A stretch of DNA of 13,057 nucleotides from Planctomycetota bacterium. GTDB taxonomy: Bacteria; Planctomycetota; Phycisphaerae; WQYP01. The stretch is taken from assembly GCA_023489375.1 (NCBI GenBank), contig JAMDCX010000059.1:1-13057 (forward strand). Direction: 5' to 3'. Below are positions 7,366 to 13,057 of the stretch, piece after piece. How positions within the stretch are numbered: position 1 is the first letter of the stretch; every line of letters begins with the position of its first letter. The notes under the pieces were generated by a model that saw only the letters and a list, made by a program, of their open reading frames with translations, ran no database searches and had not been told where the DNA came from. A program made the position numbers and the translations under genes.

Positions 7366-7392
7366 CCCTTTTCGGCGATAGCCGTGGGTTAA
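7362..7392. other. Stable bipartite hairpin after the first small gene
   Basis: TTAACCC (7362-7368) pairs perfectly with GGGTTAA (7386-7392), and inside it CGGC (7373-7376) pairs with GCCG (7381-7384) around a GATA loop. The outer stem includes the stop codon of the preceding gene. No T-run follows on either strand, so it may be a weak terminator, an mRNA-stabilising element or a processing site between the small genes. Confidence 0.45.
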
Positions 7393-7444
7393 AATTGAAT
7401 ACTGAATGTGCAGGAAAATGAATTTTTATAACGGAGACATTCCC

Positions 7445-7741
7445 ATGAACGGAAAAAAACTTCTCCTGGTTGGTCTGTTAGGCATAAACATCGTTCTCGC
7501 CGGCGGTCTGCTGGCGCGTGGCTGGCCGGCATCCACCGCCCGGGCGCAGATGGCGCACGGCGGGCATTATCTGACGGTTGCGGGTGGTGATAACGCCGGT
7601 GGAATTGTCTATGTCTACAATGTGGATAGCGGCATTCTGACCGCCAAGGTTACACCCGCCAATAATCTCGCTGGCACGCATTGGCTGGCCCCGCACAATG
7701 TCAGCGCCGATATTAAACGCGCCCGTATGCAGATGCGGTGA
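7445..7741 (+). CDS. Small signal-anchored protein, first of a related pair
   Basis: Ninety-eight residues. The ATG at 7445 is chosen because GGAG lies 8 nt upstream (7433-7436); an earlier in-frame ATG at 7406 has no such site. An N-terminal hydrophobic segment (LLLVGLLGINIVLAGGLLA) is followed by ARA before Gln, which suggests export or anchoring. The mature part is short and beta-rich (YLTVAGGDNAGGIVYVYNVDSG...), ending in a charged tail. The layout matches the protein encoded 74 bp downstream: signal anchor, Ala-x-Ala, glycine-rich strand, then a V/L-N-I/V-D-S-x-x-G turn and a T-P-x-N segment. No known family is claimed, though similar short proteins are, from memory, frequent in Planctomycetota. 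Confidence 0.65.
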   Translation: MNGKKLLLVGLLGINIVLAGGLLARGWPASTARAQMAHGGHYLTVAGGDNAGGIVYVYNVDSGILTAKVTPANNLAGTHWLAPHNVSADIKRARMQMR

Positions 7742-7815
7742 TCTGTCGCGTTGCCGAGTGGCGATGGCCGGGTTAAAAAATCAGTAAACTCATGGCTTTT
7801 CCGGAGTAACAATTT

Positions 7816-8106
7816 ATGAAATCTGAAAATACTATCATTGGTTTGCTGACCATCAGCGCCCTGGTGTTGGCGGCGTTGCTGGTCGTGCATTCCAGAACTT
7901 CCAATATGGCCCGCGCCGATGTGGTCAACACCGGCGGCGGTATTACGCTGTTGACTTCTTCCATGGGCTTCGGCAGCGTGGATCTCCTGAATATCATCGA
8001 CAGCCGGGATGGTGTCATGCTGGTCTATACCCCCAATGACAATCGACTGCAGCTGGTGGGAGGCTATGACCTCAATCGGATCATGCGTGTACCATCCCTG
8101 CGATGA
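7816..8106 (+). CDS. Small signal-anchored protein, second of a related pair
   Basis: Ninety-six residues, with GGAG 9 nt before the ATG (7803-7806). The N-terminal helix (IIGLLTISALVLAALLVVH) is followed by ARA before Asp, then a compact domain: GGGITLLTSSMGFGSV, LLNIIDSRDGVMLVYTPNDN, LQLVGGYDLNRIM. The D-S-R-D-G-V-M-L-V-Y stretch, followed by a strand and a D-L motif, looks like a pair of beta hairpins of a propeller-like blade. It probably faces the periplasm or outer compartment. It resembles the preceding small protein in architecture and spacing. The 124-bp element starts 31 bp after its stop. Function unknown. Confidence 0.7.
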   Translation: MKSENTIIGLLTISALVLAALLVVHSRTSNMARADVVNTGGGITLLTSSMGFGSVDLLNIIDSRDGVMLVYTPNDNRLQLVGGYDLNRIMRVPSLR

Positions 8107-8137
8107 TAGTGCGGTCAACGCCCGACCAAAGTAAGTT

Positions 8138-8261
8138 CGTAACCGTTCACGAAGGGGCGATTGGGCAGGCTGGAAGCATGCACCACTAGGGATTTCCATC
8201 CTTTGGGCTATGTCAAAACCGCGGTAATTCTGGCCCGAAGACATGACCGTGAACGGTTACG
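8138..8261 (-). mobile_element. 124-bp miniature inverted-repeat element, copy B
   Basis: Perfect 14-bp terminal inverted repeats, CGTAACCGTTCACG (8138-8151) and CGTGAACGGTTACG (8248-8261), bracket a 124-bp unit with no coding capacity. It is flanked by the perfect 6-bp direct repeat TAAGTT (8132-8137 and 8262-8267). In both copies the base before the duplication is G, and the element also ends in G, so a 7-bp duplication is possible. It is inverted relative to copy A (5384-5507). Its right end contains the ATG at 8243, which is in frame with bioB. Confidence 0.9.
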
Positions 8262-8290
8262 TAAGTTTTTCATTAGACGAGGATGTTGTT

Positions 8291-9409
8291 GTGCTGGATC
8301 AGGTTTCCAAGCTCGCCGGTAATGTGCTCAATGGTCATCTGCTTTCCCGCGTTGAAGCGCGGGAACTTATCAGCGTTTCCGGCGAGGATATTTACGATCT
8401 TTTTTATTGGGCCAACAAAATCCGTATCCGCTTCAAAGGTCCGGATGTGCGGTTTTGCGCCATTGTGGCGGCCAAAGTCGGCGGCTGCTCGGAAGACTGT
8501 AAATTTTGTGCGCAATCCTCGCACTATCAAACCGCCGTTACCAACCAGAGCCAACTTACCAATCAGCAGGTACTGCAATCCGCTTCCCACGCCGGCGCAG
8601 TTGGCGCGGACAGTTTTGGCATTGTGAATAGTGGTCGTGGACCAACGCGCTCGGAACTGGAAAATTGGCTCGCTCCGCTGTTAAGAGAAATTGCTAAAAG
8701 CGGTAAAACCAGGGCTTGCGCCACCTTGGGAGCTTTGACGCCGGAGACGGCCGATTTCCTTTACGCCAACGGCGTACGGCGTATTAACCATAATCTGGAA
8801 ACCAGTGCGCGGTTTTATCCGGAAATTGTTTCTACCCATCCCTACGCGGAGCGCCTGCGCACGCTGCACGCGGCCAAAGCGGCGGGATTGTCGTTGTGTT
8901 CAGGCGGCATTTTCGGCATGGGGGAACAATGGGAGGATCGCCTGGATATGGTCTTTACCCTGCGGGATATCGGTGTAGATGTCATGCCCGTGAATTTCCT
9001 CAATGCCATCTCCGGCACGCCGCTGGAGAATTACCCTAAACTCGCCCCCATGGAATGCTTGAAGATTATCAGCATCTGCCGCTTTATTTTCCCGACCGTG
9101 GAATTGAAAGTGGCCGGGGGGCGGGAAGTGTGCCTGCGCGATCTGCAAAGCTGGATATTTTTTGCCGGGGCGGACAGCACCATGATCGGTAATTATTTAA
9201 CCACCTATGGCCGCAGCCCGGAGCTGGATCATCAGATGGTGCATGATCTGGGGTTGCAATGGCACAGCTATGAACTTGGTCCGGTTGAACCCAGCAGTCC
9301 GGAACCGAAAATTTCGCGCGTCAGCCGCACGGGGCGTTATAATATTCCCATTATTTATGAAGGGGATATCGAGTTGAAATCCACCGTGGCAACAACAGCG
9401 CTGACCTGA
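8291..9409 (+). CDS. bioB: Biotin synthase (radical SAM)
   Basis: It converts dethiobiotin to biotin by inserting sulfur, using one 4Fe-4S and one 2Fe-2S cluster and S-adenosylmethionine. Of 372 residues, the radical-SAM cysteines are in CSEDCKFC (Cys66, Cys70, Cys73). Candidates for the 2Fe-2S ligands are Cys143 (RACATLG), Cys203 (SLCSGGIFGMGE) and Arg278 (AGGREV), matching the E. coli Cys97/Cys128/Cys188/Arg260 set. NHNLETS (166-172) and GTPLEN are also typical. The GTG at 8291 is preferred: GAGG lies 8 nt upstream, and the alternative ATG at 8243 sits inside the inserted 124-bp element, whose terminal repeat would encode the first six residues. No other biotin genes are nearby, so the earlier steps must be encoded elsewhere. 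Confidence 0.96.
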   Translation: MLDQVSKLAGNVLNGHLLSRVEARELISVSGEDIYDLFYWANKIRIRFKGPDVRFCAIVAAKVGGCSEDCKFCAQSSHYQTAVTNQSQLTNQQVLQSASHAGAVGADSFGIVNSGRGPTRSELENWLAPLLREIAKSGKTRACATLGALTPETADFLYANGVRRINHNLETSARFYPEIVSTHPYAERLRTLHAAKAAGLSLCSGGIFGMGEQWEDRLDMVFTLRDIGVDVMPVNFLNAISGTPLENYPKLAPMECLKIISICRFIFPTVELKVAGGREVCLRDLQSWIFFAGADSTMIGNYLTTYGRSPELDHQMVHDLGLQWHSYELGPVEPSSPEPKISRVSRTGRYNIPIIYEGDIELKSTVATTALT

Positions 9410-9551
9410 CCGACGCCCCGCAGCCGGGATCAGGTTTCCGTGAATGTTGCCACCCCGGTGGCCGGAGGCCCGGCATAAAATCAAATAGTCACCGGCTGCG
9501 TCTGTGGAACGGTCGGGGTAAGACTTTGCATTTCAAGTTGGAAGGTGCTTT
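9410..9551. other. Spacer between bioB and hisC
   Basis: A 142-bp gap. It contains a small GC hairpin (GCCAC-cccg-GTGGC) without a following T-run, so there is no clear terminator. bioB and hisCB could be separate units or read through. The GGAAGG ribosome binding site of hisC lies at the right edge, 6 nt before its ATG. Confidence 0.35.
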
Positions 9552-10610
9552 ATGTCACTGGTCCGAGACAATATCGCAACTATGACGGGATATATTCCCG
9601 GCGAGCAACCCGACGAAGGTTCGGTTATCAAACTTAACACCAATGAAAATCCTTACCCCTCTTCTCCGCGTGTGCTCGAGGCGATACAGAGCGTAAGGGC
9701 GGAACAATTGCGGCGTTATCCCAACCCCGATGCGCGAGCCTTCCGCCAGGCTGCCGCGCAGGTGCACGGTGTCACACCGGACATGATTCTGTGCACCAAC
9801 GGTGGTGATGAATTGCTGGCGCTGGTTTTTCGCGCTTGTGTGGGCGATGGAGATAAGGTGGCGTTTTTAGACCCCAGCTATTCCCTGTATCCGGTGCTGG
9901 CGGCGATGCAGGCGGCGAAATTGGAGATTCTCCCCTACCGCATCAACGGCGAAAAATGGGAATTTCCACCGCGGATTTTCCAGCTTGACGCCAAACTTCT
10001 GTTGATCGTCAATCCCAACGCCCCCTCCGGCACACGGGCTGATCTGGCCACCCTGGCCCGTATTATCCACGGTTTTCCCGGAGTGGTGCTGGTGGATGAA
10101 GCTTATGTTGATTTTGCGCCGGCCAGCGCCTTGCCCCTGGTGCGGGACCATGCCAATGTGATTCTGCTGCGAAGCATGTCCAAGGGATACGGTTTGGCGG
10201 GCATGCGTTTTGGTTATGGCATTGCGCAAGCCTCGCTGTTGGCCGAATTGTACAAAGTCCGCGATAGTTATCCCTGCGATGCCGTGGCCACTGCCGCCGC
10301 CACCGCCGCGATCATGGATCAGGCTTATGCCGCCGACACCTGGGAAAAAGTAAAACTTCAACGCGCAGCGGTGTCCGCGGCGTTGCGGAATCTGGGCTTT
10401 GTGTTACCGGAAAGCTACAGCAATTTTGTCCTTGCCCGGGTTCCACCGGGCGCTAATGCCGAAGACTTATATCAGCGGCTTAAAGCGGCCCATATTCTGG
10501 TACGGTACTTTAATCTGCCGGGATTAACGGATAAACTGCGCATTACCATCGGCACGGCAGAGCAGAACGCGGTATTATTGGCAACGCTGGAAAAATTCCT
10601 GGCGCGATAA
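9552..10610 (+). CDS. hisC: Histidinol-phosphate aminotransferase
   Basis: A PLP enzyme of histidine biosynthesis: imidazole acetol phosphate plus glutamate gives histidinol phosphate. At 352 residues it has the normal length. Visible motifs are NENPYP at 31-36, NPNAPSG at 154-160, the PLP-contacting DEAYVDFA at 182-189, and the Schiff-base lysine Lys211 in SMSKGYGLAGMRFGY, with Arg219 just after. The start has GGAAGG 6 nt upstream. hisB follows 89 bp later on the same strand; HisB makes the substrate of HisC, so the pair covers two consecutive steps. Class I aminotransferases close to HisC sometimes use other substrates, but the adjacent hisB supports the histidine role. Confidence 0.95.
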   Translation: MSLVRDNIATMTGYIPGEQPDEGSVIKLNTNENPYPSSPRVLEAIQSVRAEQLRRYPNPDARAFRQAAAQVHGVTPDMILCTNGGDELLALVFRACVGDGDKVAFLDPSYSLYPVLAAMQAAKLEILPYRINGEKWEFPPRIFQLDAKLLLIVNPNAPSGTRADLATLARIIHGFPGVVLVDEAYVDFAPASALPLVRDHANVILLRSMSKGYGLAGMRFGYGIAQASLLAELYKVRDSYPCDAVATAAATAAIMDQAYAADTWEKVKLQRAAVSAALRNLGFVLPESYSNFVLARVPPGANAEDLYQRLKAAHILVRYFNLPGLTDKLRITIGTAEQNAVLLATLEKFLAR

Positions 10611-10699
10611 TATCAAAAAAAAGGACGCCGGAAATTCCGTTACACCGGCAGGAAAATATGGTACGCCATGCCGCATAGTACATAATATTTGGAGCTGAT

Positions 10700-11323
10700 A
10701 TGACCACACCTGATACACCGCAAAAGGTTAAAACCACATGCCGCATGAAAGACATCAGCCGCCGGACACGGGAAACACAAATCAGTGTATCCCTGAACCT
10801 GGATGGTTCGGGGACCAGCAGTATTGCCACCGGTGTCGGATTTTTTGATCACATGCTGGATCATCTGGCCCGGCATGGCATGTTGGACCTGAAAGTTCAG
10901 GCCACCGGCGATCTGCACATTGACGCTCATCACACCGTAGAAGATGTTTCACTGGTATTAGGCGCGGCAATTTTGCAGGCGCTGGGCGATAAGCGCGGCA
11001 TCTACCGTTACGGCTGGGCCAGTGTGCCCATGGAAGATGCGCTGGCCAATGTGGCTCTGGATTTATCCGGTCGGCCCGCCTTTGTTTTTAATGCGCGGTT
11101 TCCCGCACCTAAAATAGGTGAATTTGATGTTGAACTGGTGCCTGAAGCCTTGCGCTCTCTGGCCAACACCGCCGGCATGAACCTGCACATCAATGTACCG
11201 TACGGCACCAACAGCCACCATATCGCCGAGGCGATTTTCAAAGCTCTGGCTAAAGCTCTGCGGCAAGCTGTGGCGATAGACCCACAATCACATGATATTC
11301 CCAGCACCAAGGGCGTATTATAA
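10700..11323 (+). CDS. hisB: Imidazoleglycerol-phosphate dehydratase
   Basis: It dehydrates imidazole glycerol phosphate to imidazole acetol phosphate, the step just before HisC. The 207 residues are a single dehydratase domain without the histidinol-phosphatase fused to it in E. coli. Metal-binding histidine motifs are FDHMLDHLARHG at 49-60, DAHHTVED at 75-82 and NSHHIAEAIFKA at 171-182; the family's C-terminal STKGVL is intact. The ATG at 10700 has GGAG 5 nt upstream. It gives a ~15-residue leader before MKDISRRTRET, where many homologues begin, so ATG 10745 is an alternative start. It is a manganese-dependent enzyme that typically forms a 24-subunit complex. Confidence 0.97.
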   Translation: MTTPDTPQKVKTTCRMKDISRRTRETQISVSLNLDGSGTSSIATGVGFFDHMLDHLARHGMLDLKVQATGDLHIDAHHTVEDVSLVLGAAILQALGDKRGIYRYGWASVPMEDALANVALDLSGRPAFVFNARFPAPKIGEFDVELVPEALRSLANTAGMNLHINVPYGTNSHHIAEAIFKALAKALRQAVAIDPQSHDIPSTKGVL

Positions 11324-11554
11324 AATCGTCATTGCACACACACTCTGGCCGCATCGGCGGCGCACATATCGTGGTAATTACCCGCTCCAACTGGGCTACC
11401 ATAACCGGGAAAAAGTGCCCCAATCGAGAGAGACACACTATATTGCAGCACGCATATTGTGTTTTTGGGTTTCGATGCTTCGTCAACTCCATATTCCAAA
11501 CTATTGATTTTATTTTGGCGATTGCAGACCCATGAACGGATGAACGGTGAGTTA
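11324..11554. other. Convergent intergenic region hisB/rlmN
   Basis: These 231 bp have no credible gene. They contain the perfect palindrome GGTAATTACC and, on the minus strand, a short stretch resembling a tRNA D-arm (GGTAGCCCAGTTGG), but no matching T-loop or acceptor. A weak terminator candidate is listed separately. Confidence 0.4.
11433..11465 (+). terminator. Weak terminator candidate after hisB
   Basis: ACACA-c-TAT (11433-11441) can pair with ATA-t-TGTGT (11454-11462) with one internal mismatch, and a short run of T follows (11462-11466). It sits in the 231-bp gap between the convergent hisB and rlmN. The stem is AT-rich and the loop large, so it is only a candidate. Confidence 0.25.
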
Positions 11555-12667
11555 TCAGGCCGGGTGCGGTGATGACGTGGCTACAGACGGTTCCCGATCC
11601 TGCCGGGCCAGTTGGCCGCAGGCGGCGGCAATGTCCCGACCACGACTGCGGCGTACATGTGTATTGATCCCGGCGGAGCGCAGTGCCGTTTGAAATTCCA
11701 GCATGGTTTTGCCGGAAGGTCGGCGGAAGGGCAAATCCGGAACTTCATTATAATAGATCAAATTGACGTTAGCGCGCAGTTGGCGGGCCACCGCAGCCAG
11801 CTCTCCGGCGTGTTGCGGCAAGGTATTGACGCCATCGAGCATGATGTATTCAAGGGTTATTTCGCGGCCGGTGCTTTGAAAATAATATTCTCCGGCCGCC
11901 ATGATATCTTTTATGGAAATGCCACGGGCCCAGGGAATGATGCGCCGCCGCAGTTCATCATTCGGCGCGTGCAGGCTTATCGCCAGCGTCACCGGGAGTC
12001 CGGCTTCAGCCAGCCGCCGGATCTGCGGCGGCAGCCCCACCGTACTGACGGTGATTTTCCGGCCGCCGATTTTTAAGCCCCAGTCCGCCATTAAAATCCG
12101 AATAGCCGCCAGTGTGGCGTCAAAATTAGCTAACGGCTCTCCCATACCCATGAACACGACATGAGTGAGGCGCATTTTTTCCGGCAGCAAGGCTGTTAAT
12201 CGCAGGGCCTGTTCGACAATCCGCCCCGGAGAGAGATTATTTTTGAAACCCTGAAGGCCGCTGGCACAAAAAGCGCATCCCACCGGACAACCAACTTGAG
12301 TAGAAAGGCACGCAGTGCGGCGATGGGCGATCATTATTTTGCCATCATTCCCGTCGCGGTCATCCTCCGCTGGAATCATCACGCTTTCAGTCAAACCGCC
12401 CTCAGGCCAGCGGATCAGAATTTTTAGCGTCGCATCGGCGGCACGTACCTCCCGTAGCACCTCTCCGGTGAAAATGGTGTAATTTTTCGCCAGCACAGCC
12501 CGCTCGGGCAGGGAAATATTAGTCATCTGATCAAACGCAACTGCCCTTTTTTTAAAAATCCATTGCAGAATCTGGGCGGTGCGGTATGCGGGCATGCCCA
12601 ATGACACAAGTTGAGTCTGAATATCCGCGGGAGACAAATCCAAAATGGAGGTCTTTACATCACTCAT
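11555..12667 (-). CDS. rlmN: 23S rRNA (A2503-C2)/tRNA (A37-C2) methyltransferase
   Basis: A radical-SAM enzyme that adds a methyl group to C2 of A2503 in 23S rRNA and of A37 in some tRNAs, tuning translation accuracy. In 370 residues the cluster cysteines lie in CPVGCAFC (Cys127, Cys131, Cys134). The methyl-carrier and resolving cysteines are probably Cys350 near the C-terminus and Cys120 in the preceding TACLSTQVGC. GMGEPL (174-179) binds SAM. The ATG at 12667 is chosen because MSDVKTSILDLSP... matches where the family begins; the frame stays open 64 codons further upstream, but that part is not family-like. A GGAG lies about 17 nt upstream, too far to be a good ribosome binding site. RlmN and Cfr are close relatives; a housekeeping RlmN is far more likely here. 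It is transcribed away from the right-hand IS, convergently with hisB. Confidence 0.94.
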   Translation of the reverse strand: MSDVKTSILDLSPADIQTQLVSLGMPAYRTAQILQWIFKKRAVAFDQMTNISLPERAVLAKNYTIFTGEVLREVRAADATLKILIRWPEGGLTESVMIPAEDDRDGNDGKIMIAHRRTACLSTQVGCPVGCAFCASGLQGFKNNLSPGRIVEQALRLTALLPEKMRLTHVVFMGMGEPLANFDATLAAIRILMADWGLKIGGRKITVSTVGLPPQIRRLAEAGLPVTLAISLHAPNDELRRRIIPWARGISIKDIMAAGEYYFQSTGREITLEYIMLDGVNTLPQHAGELAAVARQLRANVNLIYYNEVPDLPFRRPSGKTMLEFQTALRSAGINTHVRRSRGRDIAAACGQLARQDREPSVATSSPHPA

Positions 12668-12867
12668 CGCTATTATGATAACCGCTCCGGAGAATTTGAC
12701 GAATGGATAGACCCGGCAGCGGCCTGTTGAAAACCGGAAAAATACATTTATCCAATTTCTGCCGTGTATCATATCAGTGCCGTAACAGTTGACGGCGGCT
12801 GGTAACCGCTTGCGAAAAGCATGAGCGCATGGCGCGAATTCGCGGCGGCACAATGCCACCGGTTAAC

Positions 12868-13057
12868 TTAACTTCCCGTTGGTTTTGCAAAAAAGCCCGA
12901 AAAAGCGCGGTTTTGAGGTAAAATGTAGCAAGTACTATTATGGTTTAATATTTTATTGGTATGCTTGATTTAACATGATGTGTGGTGTATTATGTAGCTC
13001 GTATGTTTATGCAGAAGACCATCTGTAAACACGGCAAGGCTACCTACTGCTCTTTTC
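12868..13057 (+). mobile_element. Second IS copy, left end (runs off the window)
   Basis: It begins with the inverted repeat TTAACTTCCC at 12868-12877. Its 190 visible bases match the reverse complement of 256-445 without a difference that I could find. The insertion lies about 200 bp upstream of rlmN. Only the leader and the first transposase codons are visible, so whether this copy is full-length or deleted cannot be told. The flank gttaac (12862-12867) would be its target duplication if the other end shows the same. Confidence 0.75.
13003..13057 (+). CDS. Start of IS1634-like transposase (partial)
   Basis: ATG at 13003 opens MFMQKTICKHGKATYCSF, identical to the start of the remnant in the left IS copy. 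In-frame GTG codons at 12982 and 12985 could be earlier starts. The frame is cut by the window edge after 18 codons. The family is inferred only through the longer N-terminus preserved in the left copy. Confidence 0.55.
   Translation, partial: MFMQKTICKHGKATYCSF

Noticed and set aside
11365..11405. tRNA-like D-arm on the minus strand (GGTAGCCCAGTTGG)
   Set aside because: No T-loop of the TTCRANTC kind, no acceptor stem and no sensible anticodon arm follow within tRNA length; judged chance similarity.
12668..12859. 64-codon N-terminal extension of rlmN
   Set aside because: The extension is not RlmN-like, whereas the family start fits ATG 12667.
1..13057. Composite transposon or genomic island carrying the whole interval
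   Set aside because: The left IS copy lacks a functional transposase and the genes between are housekeeping in character with no cargo signature; inverted IS copies alone are not enough.
1..13057. CRISPR array or phage module
   Set aside because: No regularly spaced short repeats and no phage structural, integrase or defence genes were seen.

Overview
The window is a bacterial chromosome segment of mixed GC content. It carries ordinary housekeeping and biosynthetic genes, is bounded on both sides by the same insertion sequence in inverted orientation, and contains two copies of a 124-bp miniature inverted-repeat element. The best guess for the host is Planctomycetota, perhaps Phycisphaerae-like, with Verrucomicrobiota as an alternative. 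The clues are the Gfo/Idh plus aldo/keto reductase fusion gene, short signal-anchored proteins ending in a compact beta-rich domain, and intergenic palindromes of the GCAGGCT-tcc-AGCCTGC and GCGGGCG-tct-CGCCCGC kind. No rRNA or other decisive marker is present, so this assignment is an inference of modest confidence.

Layout, left to right. 5-445: a 441-bp internally deleted IS copy (IS1634-like transposase N-terminus, minus strand). 446-621: the probable 3' remnant of a plus-strand gene and its intrinsic terminator. 688-2870: a MarR-family regulator overlapping a 14-TM DHA2/EmrB-type drug exporter. 2980-4995 (minus): a two-domain oxidoreductase. 5044-5560: a gene fragment, two perfect palindromes and the first 124-bp element. 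5561-6802 (minus): metK. 6803-7122: an intergenic region. 7123-8106: three small membrane or exported proteins on the plus strand. 8138-8261: the second, inverted copy of the 124-bp element, abutting bioB (8291-9409). 9552-11323: hisC and hisB. 11555-12667 (minus): rlmN. 12868-13057: the start of a second IS copy, running out of the window.

Functionally this is a patchwork. It contains S-adenosylmethionine synthesis (MetK), two radical-SAM enzymes (BioB, RlmN), two histidine biosynthesis steps (HisB then HisC), and a self-regulated efflux pair. The genes are not one pathway, and bioB and hisCB are separated from the rest of their pathways.

The most informative structure is mobile. Each 124-bp element is flanked by its own 6-bp target duplication (AAACAG for one, TAAGTT for the other), so both are real insertions rather than chance similarity. 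One insertion sits directly against bioB and supplies the first in-frame ATG, so it may mislead start calling there. I saw no CRISPR array, tRNA, rRNA or recognised riboswitch, and no clear multi-gene novel system.
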